Source of the DNA: an uncultured Clostridia bacterium
GTDB taxonomy: Bacteria; Bacillota; Clostridia; TANB77; CAG-508
Length of the DNA stretch: 32,874 bases
Assembly (NCBI GenBank): GCA_944386715.1
Contig: CALXCD010000021.1
Coordinates: forward strand, 1 to 32,874
Direction of reading: 5' to 3'
In this document: in pieces, positions 16,354 to 25,118 of the stretch
Layout of the letters: every line of letters begins with the position of its first letter
How positions within the stretch are numbered: the first letter of the stretch is position 1
The notes under the pieces: generated by a model
Seen by the model: only the letters and a program-made list of their open reading frames with translations
Told to the model about the DNA's origin: nothing
The model's database searches: none
Translations under genes and position numbers: made by a program

Positions 16354-16430
16354 TATACTTCACCCCGAATATTTTCTTTTTCACTATCTACTCTATTAAA
16401 AATCACTTCTGATGCAGTATTTCCATGCAC
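16350..16430 (-). pseudogene. Orphan RhuM fragment
   Basis: The minus strand here encodes HGNTASEVIFNRVDSEKENI, then a few unrelated residues and TGA. This matches the conserved core of RhuM proteins and aligns with ITGNTAAEIVYNKADHTKEN inside the full-length rhuM just upstream. It is too diverged to be a recent copy of that gene. It is the remnant of a second rhuM-like gene lost by deletion. Its TGA overlaps the TTG start of the SGNH gene. Confidence 0.75.
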
Positions 16431-16449
16431 TCTTTATTTTTATCAAAAT

Positions 16450-16478
16450 ATTATACTATTTTATATTTTATTTTCTAA
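16450..16478 (-). promoter_or_regulatory. Possible promoter of the SGNH gene
   Basis: A perfect TATAAT at 16450-16455 with a weak TTAGAA 17 nt upstream, inside the last codons of rhuM. The -35 is poor, so this is tentative. Confidence 0.35.
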
Positions 16479-17471
16479 CTTTTTACTTTCCAATAATAAT
16501 TTATCAAAGTCCGAAGTTATTTTTTGTATTTTGTTAAATTCTATGTATTCTTTTTCTGCTTTTTCTTCTGCTTCTTTCCTTGATATTTTACCATTATCTT
16601 GTAAAATATCATATCTCCTAAATTCCAAAAATTCATTTATACTTTTGGCAAATTCATCCATTGTAAAAGTATTTTCTCTTTCTACTAAGTCTTCTATATA
16701 ATCAAAGTATCCTGATACAGCTCTTTCAAGACGTTTTATTTGTTTTTCATTTAAGTAATTTTTTGCAATCATTACATCCGATTTTAATATTCTACCATCA
16801 GGCGAGTTTTTCCACGTTGTCAGTCCCATATTTTCTTTTGTGTGGTCTGCTTTATTATATACTATTTCAGCAGCAGTATTTCCAGTAATTGCAAAGTGGA
16901 ATTTATTTTGAACTGTAGCATAAAATTTGTGTGTTATTTCAGAATCTTTATCATAATCAATACTACATTCTGCAAATATATCTGTTAGTTGTTGCCATAT
17001 TCTACGTTCACTTGTCCTAATTGAACGAATTCTTTCTAATAATTCTTTGAAATAGTCTTTACCAAACTTTGGACCATTTTTTAAAAATTCATCATTTAAA
17101 ACAAATCCTTTTTTTATAAATTCTTTTAATGTATTAGTTGCCCAAATTCTAAAATCAGTAGCTTCTTTAGAATTAACTCTATAACCAACAGCAATAATTG
17201 CATCTAGGCTATAAAAATTCGTATTATAGTTTTTTCCGTCATTTGCAGTTATTCGAATTTTTCGAATAACTGATTCTTCTATTAATTCTCCAGATTTAAA
17301 CACTTCTTTCAAATGATAATTTATTGTATTTACTTCTACCCCAAATAATTTTCCCATTAATTTTTGAGTTAACCAAAAATCCTCATTATCATATAATACT
17401 TCAATAGAAATATTTTCATTGTTTTGACTTTGATAGATAATTAAATCTCTTAGATTTTCTAAACTATTCAT
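16461..17471 (-). CDS. rhuM: RhuM-family protein
   Basis: RhuM-family proteins (first described as Salmonella pathogenicity-island proteins) occur widely in accessory islands; their biochemical role is not established. The N-terminal half carries the characteristic WLTQKLMGKLFGVEVNTINYHLK and ESVIRKIRITANDGKNYNTNFYSLDAIIAVGYRVNS in order, a winged-helix-like region. The C-terminal half has the GNTAAEIVYNKADHTKENMGL block and LVERENTFTMDEFA. I place the start at the ATG at 17471, behind AAAAGGAGAATT. A TTG at 17486 in the same frame would put the ribosome binding site inside the gene. The result is 336 residues, a normal length. It lies downstream of the phospholipase-like gene and about 1.2 kb from fic, a common island association. 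Confidence 0.93.
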   Translation of the reverse strand: MNSLENLRDLIIYQSQNNENISIEVLYDNEDFWLTQKLMGKLFGVEVNTINYHLKEVFKSGELIEESVIRKIRITANDGKNYNTNFYSLDAIIAVGYRVNSKEATDFRIWATNTLKEFIKKGFVLNDEFLKNGPKFGKDYFKELLERIRSIRTSERRIWQQLTDIFAECSIDYDKDSEITHKFYATVQNKFHFAITGNTAAEIVYNKADHTKENMGLTTWKNSPDGRILKSDVMIAKNYLNEKQIKRLERAVSGYFDYIEDLVERENTFTMDEFAKSINEFLEFRRYDILQDNGKISRKEAEEKAEKEYIEFNKIQKITSDFDKLLLESKKLENKI

Positions 17472-17545
17472 AATTCTCCTTTTCAAACTGTCTCACCAGT
17501 GGTAACACAATTTCATTATCTTTATATGTTTCATAAAAATTTATA

Positions 17546-18109
17546 TTAATATTTATAGTATCTTTGACATTTACCAAATGCTTTATTTAGATATTTTCTA
17601 TATGCCTCTATAGTTATAAAATTTGCTTTTTTTGTATTTACTTGTCTTATTTTTAAATTTTCACTAATTCCTTTTTTTATTATATCTATATCAGTCATTT
17701 TAATCAATAATTTTTTTAGTTTATAAAACTCTTCGTTTGTAGTTTTCGTTTCTTGCAATATAAAATTGTCACATAAATCCATATCAGAATATATTAAACT
17801 AGCAAATTCCTTATCTTGTTCTTTCGGGTTTTTGAATAAATTTAACATTTCGTACCATATTCTATCTTGAATTAAATGAAATAATATTCCAGTTGATAAG
17901 GCATTCATATTTTTATGCATTTCAATATACAAGTTAATATCTGGTAAAAAATTATCTTCTTCATTAATATAATGAGATTTATTTTTTGTTTTTATTCCAA
18001 CTTTATTTTCGATATCTGGTAATATACAACCTAACAATATTTCATTTGACAAATTATATACTTCTTTTAATTTAGATGTTATAAATATATGTGTAATTAA
18101 TGATGCCAT
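17546..18109 (-). CDS. Zinc-dependent phospholipase C-like protein
   Basis: The pattern MASLITHIFITSKL, ILLGCILPDIENKVG, KSHYI and GILFHLIQDRIWYEM is typical of the helical zinc-dependent phospholipase C-like hydrolases, here with likely metal ligands His7, Asp32, His46, His78 and Asp82. These ligands are seen as a set of conserved-looking positions; the substrate is unknown and many members are uncharacterised. No signal peptide is evident, so the protein probably stays in the cytoplasm, unlike secreted phospholipase C. The start at 18109 has GAAAGGAGTG upstream, which overlaps the end of the decayed duplicate gene at 18113-18578, with 3 nt between stop and start. It is thus the immediate downstream partner of that duplicate. 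Confidence 0.75.
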   Translation of the reverse strand: MASLITHIFITSKLKEVYNLSNEILLGCILPDIENKVGIKTKNKSHYINEEDNFLPDINLYIEMHKNMNALSTGILFHLIQDRIWYEMLNLFKNPKEQDKEFASLIYSDMDLCDNFILQETKTTNEEFYKLKKLLIKMTDIDIIKKGISENLKIRQVNTKKANFITIEAYRKYLNKAFGKCQRYYKY

Positions 18110-18112
18110 CTT

Positions 18113-18578
18113 TCACTCCTTTCTACCATTAATATTGACATTGTCATCTCCCACATTAAGAATTCCTTCTACATCGCCTTCCACTTTTACATTATATTCA
18201 TTCATATTAAAAACCGTTTTACCATTGTGCACATCTGCCTCTTTTATATCATTTCGAAGCTTTTTCAAAGCAAGCACACCTTCTTTGCCTTCTGCAACAA
18301 ATATTGTTACATATTTTGTAAAATATAAACTGAAACAAGTGCTATTAAGATACAAGCAATAGAATAATTTTTCACCTCTCTATTTTTTTTATATTTTTCT
18401 CTCAACTCATAATTTTTCTTGGCTCTTTCATAGTTTTCTTTTTCTAATTCATAAGCTTTTTTTCTTTGTTTTGAAATCTAAAAATCCAAGTTCTTGAAAT
18501 ATTTGAAATTTTTAAAACTTCATTTTCATAACTTATATTGTTTTTATCAATTACTATATTACTATTAAAATATGGCAT
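18113..18578 (-). pseudogene. Decayed duplicate of the 15053-15685 membrane-protein gene
   Basis: The DNA is nearly identical to 15053-15685 from the start codon (ATG at 18578) on. One base is missing in a T-rich run (near 18456), and about 154 nt corresponding to 15267-15420 are deleted, removing most of the membrane region and the following loop. The last 60 codons remain open, including the full G-D-V-E-G-I-L-N-V-G-D-D-N motif, and end at TGA right before the phospholipase-like gene. Only a few substitutions separate the copies, so the duplication is recent. The length difference (167 nt) is fully explained by the deletion, the single base and four fewer C-terminal codons. Confidence 0.9.
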
Positions 18579-18719
18579 TTTTTAATTCCTTTCAACATAA
18601 TTTTTCATAATTACAGTTCAATATTTTTTCATATCGCATTTGTATGATTTTCTTATAGAATTTTTTATTTATTTTCCATCTCCATTAAAATTTACTTATA
18701 TTCTCTATAAGAGTATAAT

Positions 18720-19328
18720 TTATTTCAAATCTTCTGTTTTATATACGCTATATCCTTCATAGTTATAACTTGCATCTATACCTTTCATATAAACTTCCCT
18801 ATCGTTAACTTTATCTGTTAATGCTTTATTTAATAAGAGTTTAATTTCCGTATTCTTTATAGGGCTTCTTTCCATTGCTAATAGATAATCTTCTTTATTA
18901 ACTTTACTCCAATCTACTACTTTTCCTATTTCTTTTTTTAAAATCATGTCTAACCATATTCTCGTACTTCTACCATTTCCTTCTCTAAACGGATGTGCTA
19001 TATTCATTTCGATATATTTATCAATAATTTCTTCAAAATTTGATTGTGGCATTTTGTCTATTTGTTTCAATGCTTCTTTCAAGTACATTGCTGATGCAAA
19101 TCTAAAATTACTTTTTGAAATATTTTCTGTTCTGATTTTTCCTGCAAAGTCATATATATCTTCAAATAGTGCTTTATGAATTTCTGATAATCCTTTAAAT
19201 GTTCCTACTTCAAATGAGTTTAATTTTCCTTTTTCAAATAATTGCTTTGCTTTTAATTTTGTTATTTTTTCTTCTACTTTAGCAAGTTTTATTGAATCGG
19301 TTATTCCTAATTTATTTTTTAATAACAT
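18720..19328 (-). CDS. fic: Fic-family protein (AMP transferase) with C-terminal inhibitory motif
   Basis: Fic enzymes usually transfer AMP from ATP to hydroxyl groups of target proteins. The active-site motif HPFREGNGR at 112-120 is complete, with His112, Glu116, Asn118 and Arg120. The C-terminus contains S187-Y-N-Y-E191-G192, which fits the inhibitory (S/T)xxxE(G/N) signature; at the C-terminal position it marks a class III Fic, self-inhibited without an antitoxin. The N-terminal region ([18 protein letters not shown]) and [24 protein letters not shown] are typical of small Fic proteins. No separate antitoxin gene is adjacent, in agreement with class III. Start at 19328, with AAAGGA nine bases upstream. 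The target is unknown. Confidence 0.93.
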   Translation of the reverse strand: MLLKNKLGITDSIKLAKVEEKITKLKAKQLFEKGKLNSFEVGTFKGLSEIHKALFEDIYDFAGKIRTENISKSNFRFASAMYLKEALKQIDKMPQSNFEEIIDKYIEMNIAHPFREGNGRSTRIWLDMILKKEIGKVVDWSKVNKEDYLLAMERSPIKNTEIKLLLNKALTDKVNDREVYMKGIDASYNYEGYSVYKTEDLK

Positions 19329-19376
19329 TTTTCAATATCCTTTCTTGATTTTATTTTGCTTTTACTAGGTGCTTTT

Positions 19377-19946
19377 CTATACCAAACTTTCACTTTTCAT
19401 TTTATCTTTTTCAATTTTCTTTTGGTACCTGTCTTCCTCTGAAAATATACACCCACAATATTTTTGCATATACAATCCCAATTCTCTAGCTTTTGCTTGA
19501 CCTTCTCTAAAACCAACTCTAAAATCTCGATACACAAAATTCACTCCGTACTTTTTCGCCATTTGTTCTCCCACTAATTTAAGTGCTTCATGATTTTGAT
19601 AAGGACTAATCAACAAAGTCGTAGAAAAGCTATCATATCCATGTTCTTTTGCATATTTAGCAGTTTGTTCTAATCTAACAGGATAACAATATTGTTGGCA
19701 TCTATTTTCCAAATCATCTATGACATTTTTACAAAATTCTCTTAACCCATAATCTTCTTCAAAGATTGCTTCTACTTGTATAGATTTTGTATATTCTTTT
19801 AAGGTATCTCTCCTTGCCTTATATTCCATATAAGGATGAATATTAGGATTGAACCAATAAACGGTTGGTTCTATCCCTTCTTTTCTTAAAGCGTCTATAC
19901 AATAAACACTACATGGTGCACAACAAGTATGTAATAATAATTTCAT
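19377..19946 (-). CDS. queH: Epoxyqueuosine reductase QueH
   Basis: QueH carries out the last step of queuosine synthesis in tRNA, reducing epoxyqueuosine; it is the B12-independent alternative to QueG. The 189 residues show the conserved cysteines in order: Cys8-Cys9 in LLHTCCAPCS, Cys83 and Cys87 in CQQYCYPVRLEQT, and Cys164/Cys166 in YCGCIFSEEDRY, which bind the iron-sulfur cluster and metal. The start codon touches the ruvB stop (TAAATG) with the ribosome binding site GGAGGAAGC inside ruvB, so the two are translationally coupled. No other queuosine gene is in the window. Confidence 0.95.
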   Translation of the reverse strand: MKLLLHTCCAPCSVYCIDALRKEGIEPTVYWFNPNIHPYMEYKARRDTLKEYTKSIQVEAIFEEDYGLREFCKNVIDDLENRCQQYCYPVRLEQTAKYAKEHGYDSFSTTLLISPYQNHEALKLVGEQMAKKYGVNFVYRDFRVGFREGQAKARELGLYMQKYCGCIFSEEDRYQKKIEKDKMKSESLV

Positions 19947-20969
19947 TTATGCTTCCTCCATTTCAAAACTAGGCATAGAATATCCCAAATGCTTATAGGC
20001 TGGTGGTAATACTTGTCTTCCTCTTAAAGTTCTTGCAATAAATCCAATTTGTATCAAATATGGTTCGTAAACATCTTCAATGGTGTCCACTTCTTCTCCA
20101 ATTGTTGCAGATAATGCTTCTATTCCAACTGGTCTTCCTGCATATTGCACAATCATAGTTTCTAACAATTTCCTGTCTATTTCATCTAATCCTAATTCAT
20201 CTATCTCTAATTTATTTAAAGCATGTTTTGCAATTTTTAGTGTAATATTTCCATCACCTAATACAATAGCATAATCTCTTACTCTTTTTAAAAGTCTATT
20301 TCCAATTCTTGGTGTTCCTCTTGACCTTCTTGCAATTTCTTTTGCCGCATCTTCTTCAATTTCTACTCCCAAAATACGGCTAGACCTTTTAATAATCGTT
20401 GTTAAATCTTCTATCGTATATAGTTCTAATCTACTAACAATTCCAAATCTATCACGAAGAGGTGTTGTTAAAGACCCTGCCTTTGTTGTCGCCCCTATTA
20501 AAGTGAATTTTGGCAAATCTAACCTAATAGACCTAGCACTTGGTCCTTTCCCTATAATAATATCTAATGTGTAATCTTCTAAGGCTGGATACAATATCTC
20601 TTCTACACTTTTACTTAATCGATGAATTTCATCAATAAATAAAACATCAAATTCAGAAAGATTGGTTAATAAAGCTGCTAAATCTCCTGGTTTTTCTATC
20701 GCAGGACCTGATGTGATTTTGATATTAGAATTCATTTCATTAGAAATAATATTAGACAATGTTGTTTTTCCAAGACCTGGTGGTCCATATAGTAAAACAT
20801 GGTCTAATGGTTCCCCTCTTTTTTTGGCAGCTTCTATATATACTTTCATATTTTCTTTTACTTTGTCTTGCCCAATATATTCATCTAATGTTTTCGGTCT
20901 TAATGAATTTTCTAATCTCTCTTCACTAGCATCTTCTAATTCTGGATTAATAATTCTTTCTTCTTCCAT
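19947..20969 (-). CDS. ruvB: Holliday junction branch migration ATPase RuvB
   Basis: RuvB is the hexameric motor that drives Holliday junction migration together with RuvA. The protein has the AAA+ large domain with Walker A GPPGLGKT at 62-69, Walker B FIDEIH at about 111-116, sensor [18 protein letters not shown], and the C-terminal winged-helix domain ending in [34 protein letters not shown]. The start at 20969 is favoured because AAAGGA lies eight bases upstream; the ATG three codons earlier would sit directly on that site. The length, 340 residues, is usual. ruvA is not next to it. It lies within the surface-polymer transcript, 35 nt after the LtaS-like gene. Confidence 0.97.
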   Translation of the reverse strand: MEEERIINPELEDASEERLENSLRPKTLDEYIGQDKVKENMKVYIEAAKKRGEPLDHVLLYGPPGLGKTTLSNIISNEMNSNIKITSGPAIEKPGDLAALLTNLSEFDVLFIDEIHRLSKSVEEILYPALEDYTLDIIIGKGPSARSIRLDLPKFTLIGATTKAGSLTTPLRDRFGIVSRLELYTIEDLTTIIKRSSRILGVEIEEDAAKEIARRSRGTPRIGNRLLKRVRDYAIVLGDGNITLKIAKHALNKLEIDELGLDEIDRKLLETMIVQYAGRPVGIEALSATIGEEVDTIEDVYEPYLIQIGFIARTLRGRQVLPPAYKHLGYSMPSFEMEEA

Positions 20970-21004
20970 TTGAGACATCCTTTCTATTTGTTAATTTTTA
21001 AGCC

Positions 21005-22967
21005 TTATCCCAACAAATTATTAACAAGAATAGATTGTGATATATCTAATTCTGTTTTCATATTTTCGTAATATTGATTTAGTTCCTCTCTTTGAGCCTG
21101 TTCTAAAGAATCCCATTCTAGTATTTGTTGACTCTTTCTATCATACCATTGTTCATCATAATAATATTGTTCTGTCACAATCCTTTCGTTGTTTAAACAG
21201 ATATATTCTTTTGTTCCAAACATATTCATACCTAATGAAAATCCGGTCTTCTATTCCTGCTAAATAAGTCAAAGTAGGTTTAATATCTAATTTACTAACT
21301 GTCTTTTCTATTTTTTGCTTTTCTATTCCTGGAATTTTAAATCCACAGGCTACTCTTATATAATTTAACTTTAAATCTATATCATCCAAATTAGGATTTT
21401 TTTGTTTTAAAAAGTTCATCATTTCTTCTTGATACATACTAAGACCATTATGGTCTCCAAATACTAATATTGCTGTATCATCATATAATTCTTCCTTCTT
21501 TAATTCTTCTAAAAATACGCCAAATGCATAATCAGCATAATTCACCGCTTCTAAATAATTTCCAAAATAAGTATCTTTATATTCTCCTACATCAATTGTG
21601 ATTTTACTTCTATCTTGTAATCCCTCTAAAATATATGGTGTATGAGAAGAAGCAGATACGATATATGAAATAAATGGTTGGTTCTGTGTTTTCAATTTTT
21701 GAACAGCTTGTCTATATAATAATTCATCTGATAAATCTCCATTAATATTTTCTGACAAATCTTCAAATTGTTCTTTTAAATCTAATTCATCCACTTCCAT
21801 TCTTCCATATACATTTCCTCTATTCCAAAAATAAGGATAATTTCCATGCATATAAGAGGTATAATAGCCATTTTCATGAAACATTTTAAATAAGTCATCA
21901 TATTGATTAGTATAATATTTACTAAATGCCATTCCATTTTCCATGGGATATAAAGAAGTTATGGTAGAATGCTCAGAATCTGCTGTGGTAGAATAACTTT
22001 GCATAAACATATTAGAAAATTCCACATTATCCTCTAAAAATCTATTTAAATTAGGTGTAATTTCTTTTCCATTTATTTCTTGATGTAATACAAATTCTTG
22101 CACAGATTCTAATTGTAAAACAATAACATTTTTTCCTACTAAAATCCCTTCTAAGCCATCTGGTATTGGATAATATTTACTATCATATTGCTGTTTTAAA
22201 GTTTGATATGCCTCTTCCATCTGTTCTTTTGTCTTATATGCAGTACTTGCTTTAATATTAATCGCATTTTGTATGTCATAAATATGATATCCATAAATAG
22301 TAGTTTCTCTAATTTGCATGTCCTTATTATAAGATAATTGATTTCCTTTCTCCACATATTGTATCATCAAGATACAACAACAAATAACACCAATCATCCC
22401 AGCACCTATTTTCACTCCTCTTTGTTTCAAAGTCTTTTTAGGTTTCTTTTCTATCTTCAATACTTTTGTAGCTATTAAAATCAATAAAATGATAATATCT
22501 GCAAAATACCATATTTGCTTCCATTCTAATAACATTGGTAAAGTGCTTGCAATTTCATCTCCATATTGCAAATTCGTAATTTGTGCTACAGATAAGAAAT
22601 TATTAGAAAATGTATAATAAATATTATCTAAAAATAAAAGTAAACTAATAAAAAAGCTCACCATAAAACCTGTTACAATTCTTGCTCTATTAGGCAAAAT
22701 GCATATAGCAGATACCACAATAATAAGAAAAAACAAAGTTCCTAAAATAGTTTCTATTCCTATTGGTTCTGCTACTGCAATAGTATTTTGATAAAAAAAC
22801 ATTGTTTTTGCAAATAATAAAACACCTAATAAAATGATAAACAAAATAGAATTAAAGTATTTACTAATCCTACTTTTCCATTCCATTTTTACTTCTTTTG
22901 GTTCTTCTCTTGTTTCAGTTATGATTCTTTCCTTTTGTGCTGCCTTATCTTTTACTTCTATTTTCAC
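21005..22967 (-). CDS. LTA synthase-like membrane sulfatase, one frameshift
   Basis: Enzymes of this type transfer glycerol-phosphate or similar groups outside the membrane to build lipoteichoic acid or to modify glycans. About five hydrophobic segments fill residues 40-205. The sulfatase-fold domain has Glu287 (LQLESVQE), Thr327/328 (STTADSEHS), Arg383 (WNRGNVYG) and Asp505-His506 (FGDHNGLS), which correspond to the metal, nucleophile and substrate residues of S. aureus LtaS. One extra base at 21245-21246 breaks the frame after YLAGIED. Removing it joins GFSLGMNMFG and the tail to 21005, giving 653 residues. The extra base is a C before GGA. The start is a GTG at 22967 with AGGAG upstream. 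It probably belongs to the wecG/tagA-like operon. Confidence 0.92.
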
Positions 22968-22997
22968 AATATTTGCTCCTATCTTTGCTAAAAACTT

Positions 22998-23987
22998 TTA
23001 TCTTTTCCCCAACATTTTTAATATTTGATATCTAATAGAAAATACTATTTTTGCTAAAAAAGGCATATTTAAAATGACAAAATTTTCTATAAAATATAAC
23101 CAAGTTTCTTCTTTATATAATTCATAAAATAAATTCCAACCTCTAAAATTAAATGCTTTTATCTTTTGCAGTCTTTGATAATATTCTAAAGCCTCTTTAT
23201 TCTGCTTTTTTAAAAAATCCGGAAATTGTTGTTCATTTTCTACATAAGCTGTAAATATTCCTAATTTAACCTCTATGAATAAATTTCTTACTTGTTCTAA
23301 TTTTTTAAATTGATAAGATTCCTTTCCTGTTCCTACCTGATTATCTCCATGTTGCCTATATTTTATATAAGTCTCTTTTAAATAACCCACTTTACCATTG
23401 ATAGCTACAATTAAAGCAATCCAATAGTCATGTATCATATATTTAGAAGATTTTGGTAATGGCAATATCTTGTCTAAATATTTTTTCTTAGATAAAATCG
23501 TACATCCTGTAACACAATTATATAAATATTGCAACTTATAACTTCCTATGCATCTATCTATTTTTCTATCTATTTTCATATATTTATCAAATGATTCATA
23601 TATGGTATTTAAATTTTCGTCTACTACTTCTAAATCACCAAATACCAAGTCTAATTCTTCGTTTTTCAATTTTTCTACTGATTTTTCGATTTTTTCTTTT
23701 TTCCAAACATCATCTTGGTCAGAAAGCATATATAAATCATTTTCTATTTTTTTTAATAAAAACTCAAAATTTCTAACATATCCTAAATTTTTTTCTTGGT
23801 AAAACACCTTTACTCTATCATCTTTTTCATACTGTCTTAATATTTGTCTTGTTTTATCTGTTGAACAATCATCTGAAATAATTAATTGTATATTTTGATA
23901 GGTCTGATTCAAGATACTATCTATTTGCTCTTTTAAATATTTTTCTCCATTATAGGTTGCCATTAATACATCTACTTTTTTTTGCAT
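22998..23987 (-). CDS. Family 2 glycosyltransferase (rhamnosyltransferase-like)
   Basis: This GT-A fold enzyme transfers a nucleotide-activated sugar in the cytoplasm. Visible motifs are VDVLMATYNGEKYLKEQI at the N-terminus, ISDDCSTD at about 37-44 (nucleotide binding) and LSDQDDVW at about 88-95, containing the metal-binding DxD; this last form is typical of RhaB/RgpB-type rhamnosyltransferases. The end is basic and hydrophobic (RYQILKMLGKR), suggesting membrane association. I favour the ATG at 23987, preceded by GGTGG. An ATG at 24008 in the same frame has no ribosome binding site. It lies 27 nt after wecB and probably adds a sugar to the polymer built by its neighbours. Confidence 0.92.
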   Translation of the reverse strand: MQKKVDVLMATYNGEKYLKEQIDSILNQTYQNIQLIISDDCSTDKTRQILRQYEKDDRVKVFYQEKNLGYVRNFEFLLKKIENDLYMLSDQDDVWKKEKIEKSVEKLKNEELDLVFGDLEVVDENLNTIYESFDKYMKIDRKIDRCIGSYKLQYLYNCVTGCTILSKKKYLDKILPLPKSSKYMIHDYWIALIVAINGKVGYLKETYIKYRQHGDNQVGTGKESYQFKKLEQVRNLFIEVKLGIFTAYVENEQQFPDFLKKQNKEALEYYQRLQKIKAFNFRGWNLFYELYKEETWLYFIENFVILNMPFLAKIVFSIRYQILKMLGKR

Positions 23988-24014
23988 TTTGATTTTTCCA
24001 CCATCCATTATTAT

Positions 24015-25118
24015 TTAAAACTGAAAATAATCTATTATTGCATCTACGATTTTTTTACTTGCAAAACCATCTCCATAAGGATTAGTTGCTTTTGCCATTT
24101 TATTGTATTCCTCTTTATTATCTAATAACAATTTTGTTTGCTTATATATTTCTTCTTCGTCAGTTCCCACTAACTTTAAAGTTCCAACTCGTATTCCCTC
24201 TGGTCTTTCTGTGGTATCTCTTAAAACTAACACTGGTTTTCCTAAAGAAGGAGCCTCTTCTTGAATTCCTCCACTATCTGTCAATATCAAATAACTTTTA
24301 TTCATAAGGTTATGAAAATCTATCACATCTAATGGTTCTATTAACTTTATTTTAGAATTTCCAGCTAAAATTCTATTGGCAATTTCTCTTACCTTTGGAT
24401 TTTTATGAACAGGATATATTACTTTTACATCTTCATATTCCTCTGCAATCTTCTTGACTGCCTTAAATATATTTTCCATTGGTGTTCCTATATTTTCTCT
24501 TCTATGAGATGTTAATAATATTATTCTCTCTTTTTCATTAAAATCATCTATTTGAGGATTTTGATAATCCTCTTTGATAGTCAATTTTAAAGCATCAATT
24601 GCTGTATTTCCTGTCACATATATATTTTTTTTCTTAGCTTCTCTTAATAAATTTTGTTTACTTCTATGTGTTGGTGCAAAATGAATATCTGCTAATACAC
24701 TAACCATTTGTCTATTCATTTCTTCTGGATAAGGAGAAAATTTGTTATAAGTACGAAGCCCTGCTTCTAAATGTCCTATTGTAGTACCATTATAAAATGC
24801 CGCTAATGCTCCTGCAAATGTTGTAGTTGTATCTCCATGCACTAACACCATATCTGGTTTTACCTCTTTGATAATGTTTTCCAAACCCACTAGAGCCTTA
24901 GTTGTAATTTCAGCTAAAGTTTGTCCTTGTTGCATAATATTTAAATCATAATCTGCTTGAATATCAAACTCTTGTAATATCTGGTCTAACATTTCGCGGT
25001 GCTGTGCTGTTACACAAATAATAGGATTAGTTTCCTTTCTCGCTTCTAACTCTTTTATCACAGGTACTACTTTTATTGCCTCTGGTCTTGTACCAAATAC
25101 TACCATCACATTTATCAT
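24015..25118 (-). CDS. wecB: UDP-N-acetylglucosamine 2-epimerase (non-hydrolysing)
   Basis: It interconverts UDP-GlcNAc and UDP-ManNAc in the cytoplasm. The 367 residues show GTRPEAIK at 9-16, HGDTTTTFAGALAAFY, GHLEAGLRTYNKFSPYPEEMNR, the SHRRENIG motif near 205-212, and SGGIQEEAPSLGKPVLVLR in the C-terminal half, all diagnostic. Its start abuts the stop of the WecG/TagA-like gene (TAAATG), so translation is coupled. UDP-ManNAc made here is the expected donor for that transferase, a natural pair in teichoic acid linkage-unit or ManNAc-polymer synthesis. B. subtilis calls the equivalent mnaA. Confidence 0.96.
   Translation of the reverse strand: MINVMVVFGTRPEAIKVVPVIKELEARKETNPIICVTAQHREMLDQILQEFDIQADYDLNIMQQGQTLAEITTKALVGLENIIKEVKPDMVLVHGDTTTTFAGALAAFYNGTTIGHLEAGLRTYNKFSPYPEEMNRQMVSVLADIHFAPTHRSKQNLLREAKKKNIYVTGNTAIDALKLTIKEDYQNPQIDDFNEKERIILLTSHRRENIGTPMENIFKAVKKIAEEYEDVKVIYPVHKNPKVREIANRILAGNSKIKLIEPLDVIDFHNLMNKSYLILTDSGGIQEEAPSLGKPVLVLRDTTERPEGIRVGTLKLVGTDEEEIYKQTKLLLDNKEEYNKMAKATNPYGDGFASKKIVDAIIDYFQF

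Noticed and set aside
18113..18355. Intact small gene of 80 residues
   Set aside because: The stretch is the remaining 3' part of a decayed duplicate; its first residues come from across the deletion and its ATG has no proper ribosome binding site.
21005..21229. Separate 74-residue gene after the LtaS-like gene
   Set aside because: It is the C-terminal continuation of the sulfatase gene; one extra base at 21245-21246 splits the frame.
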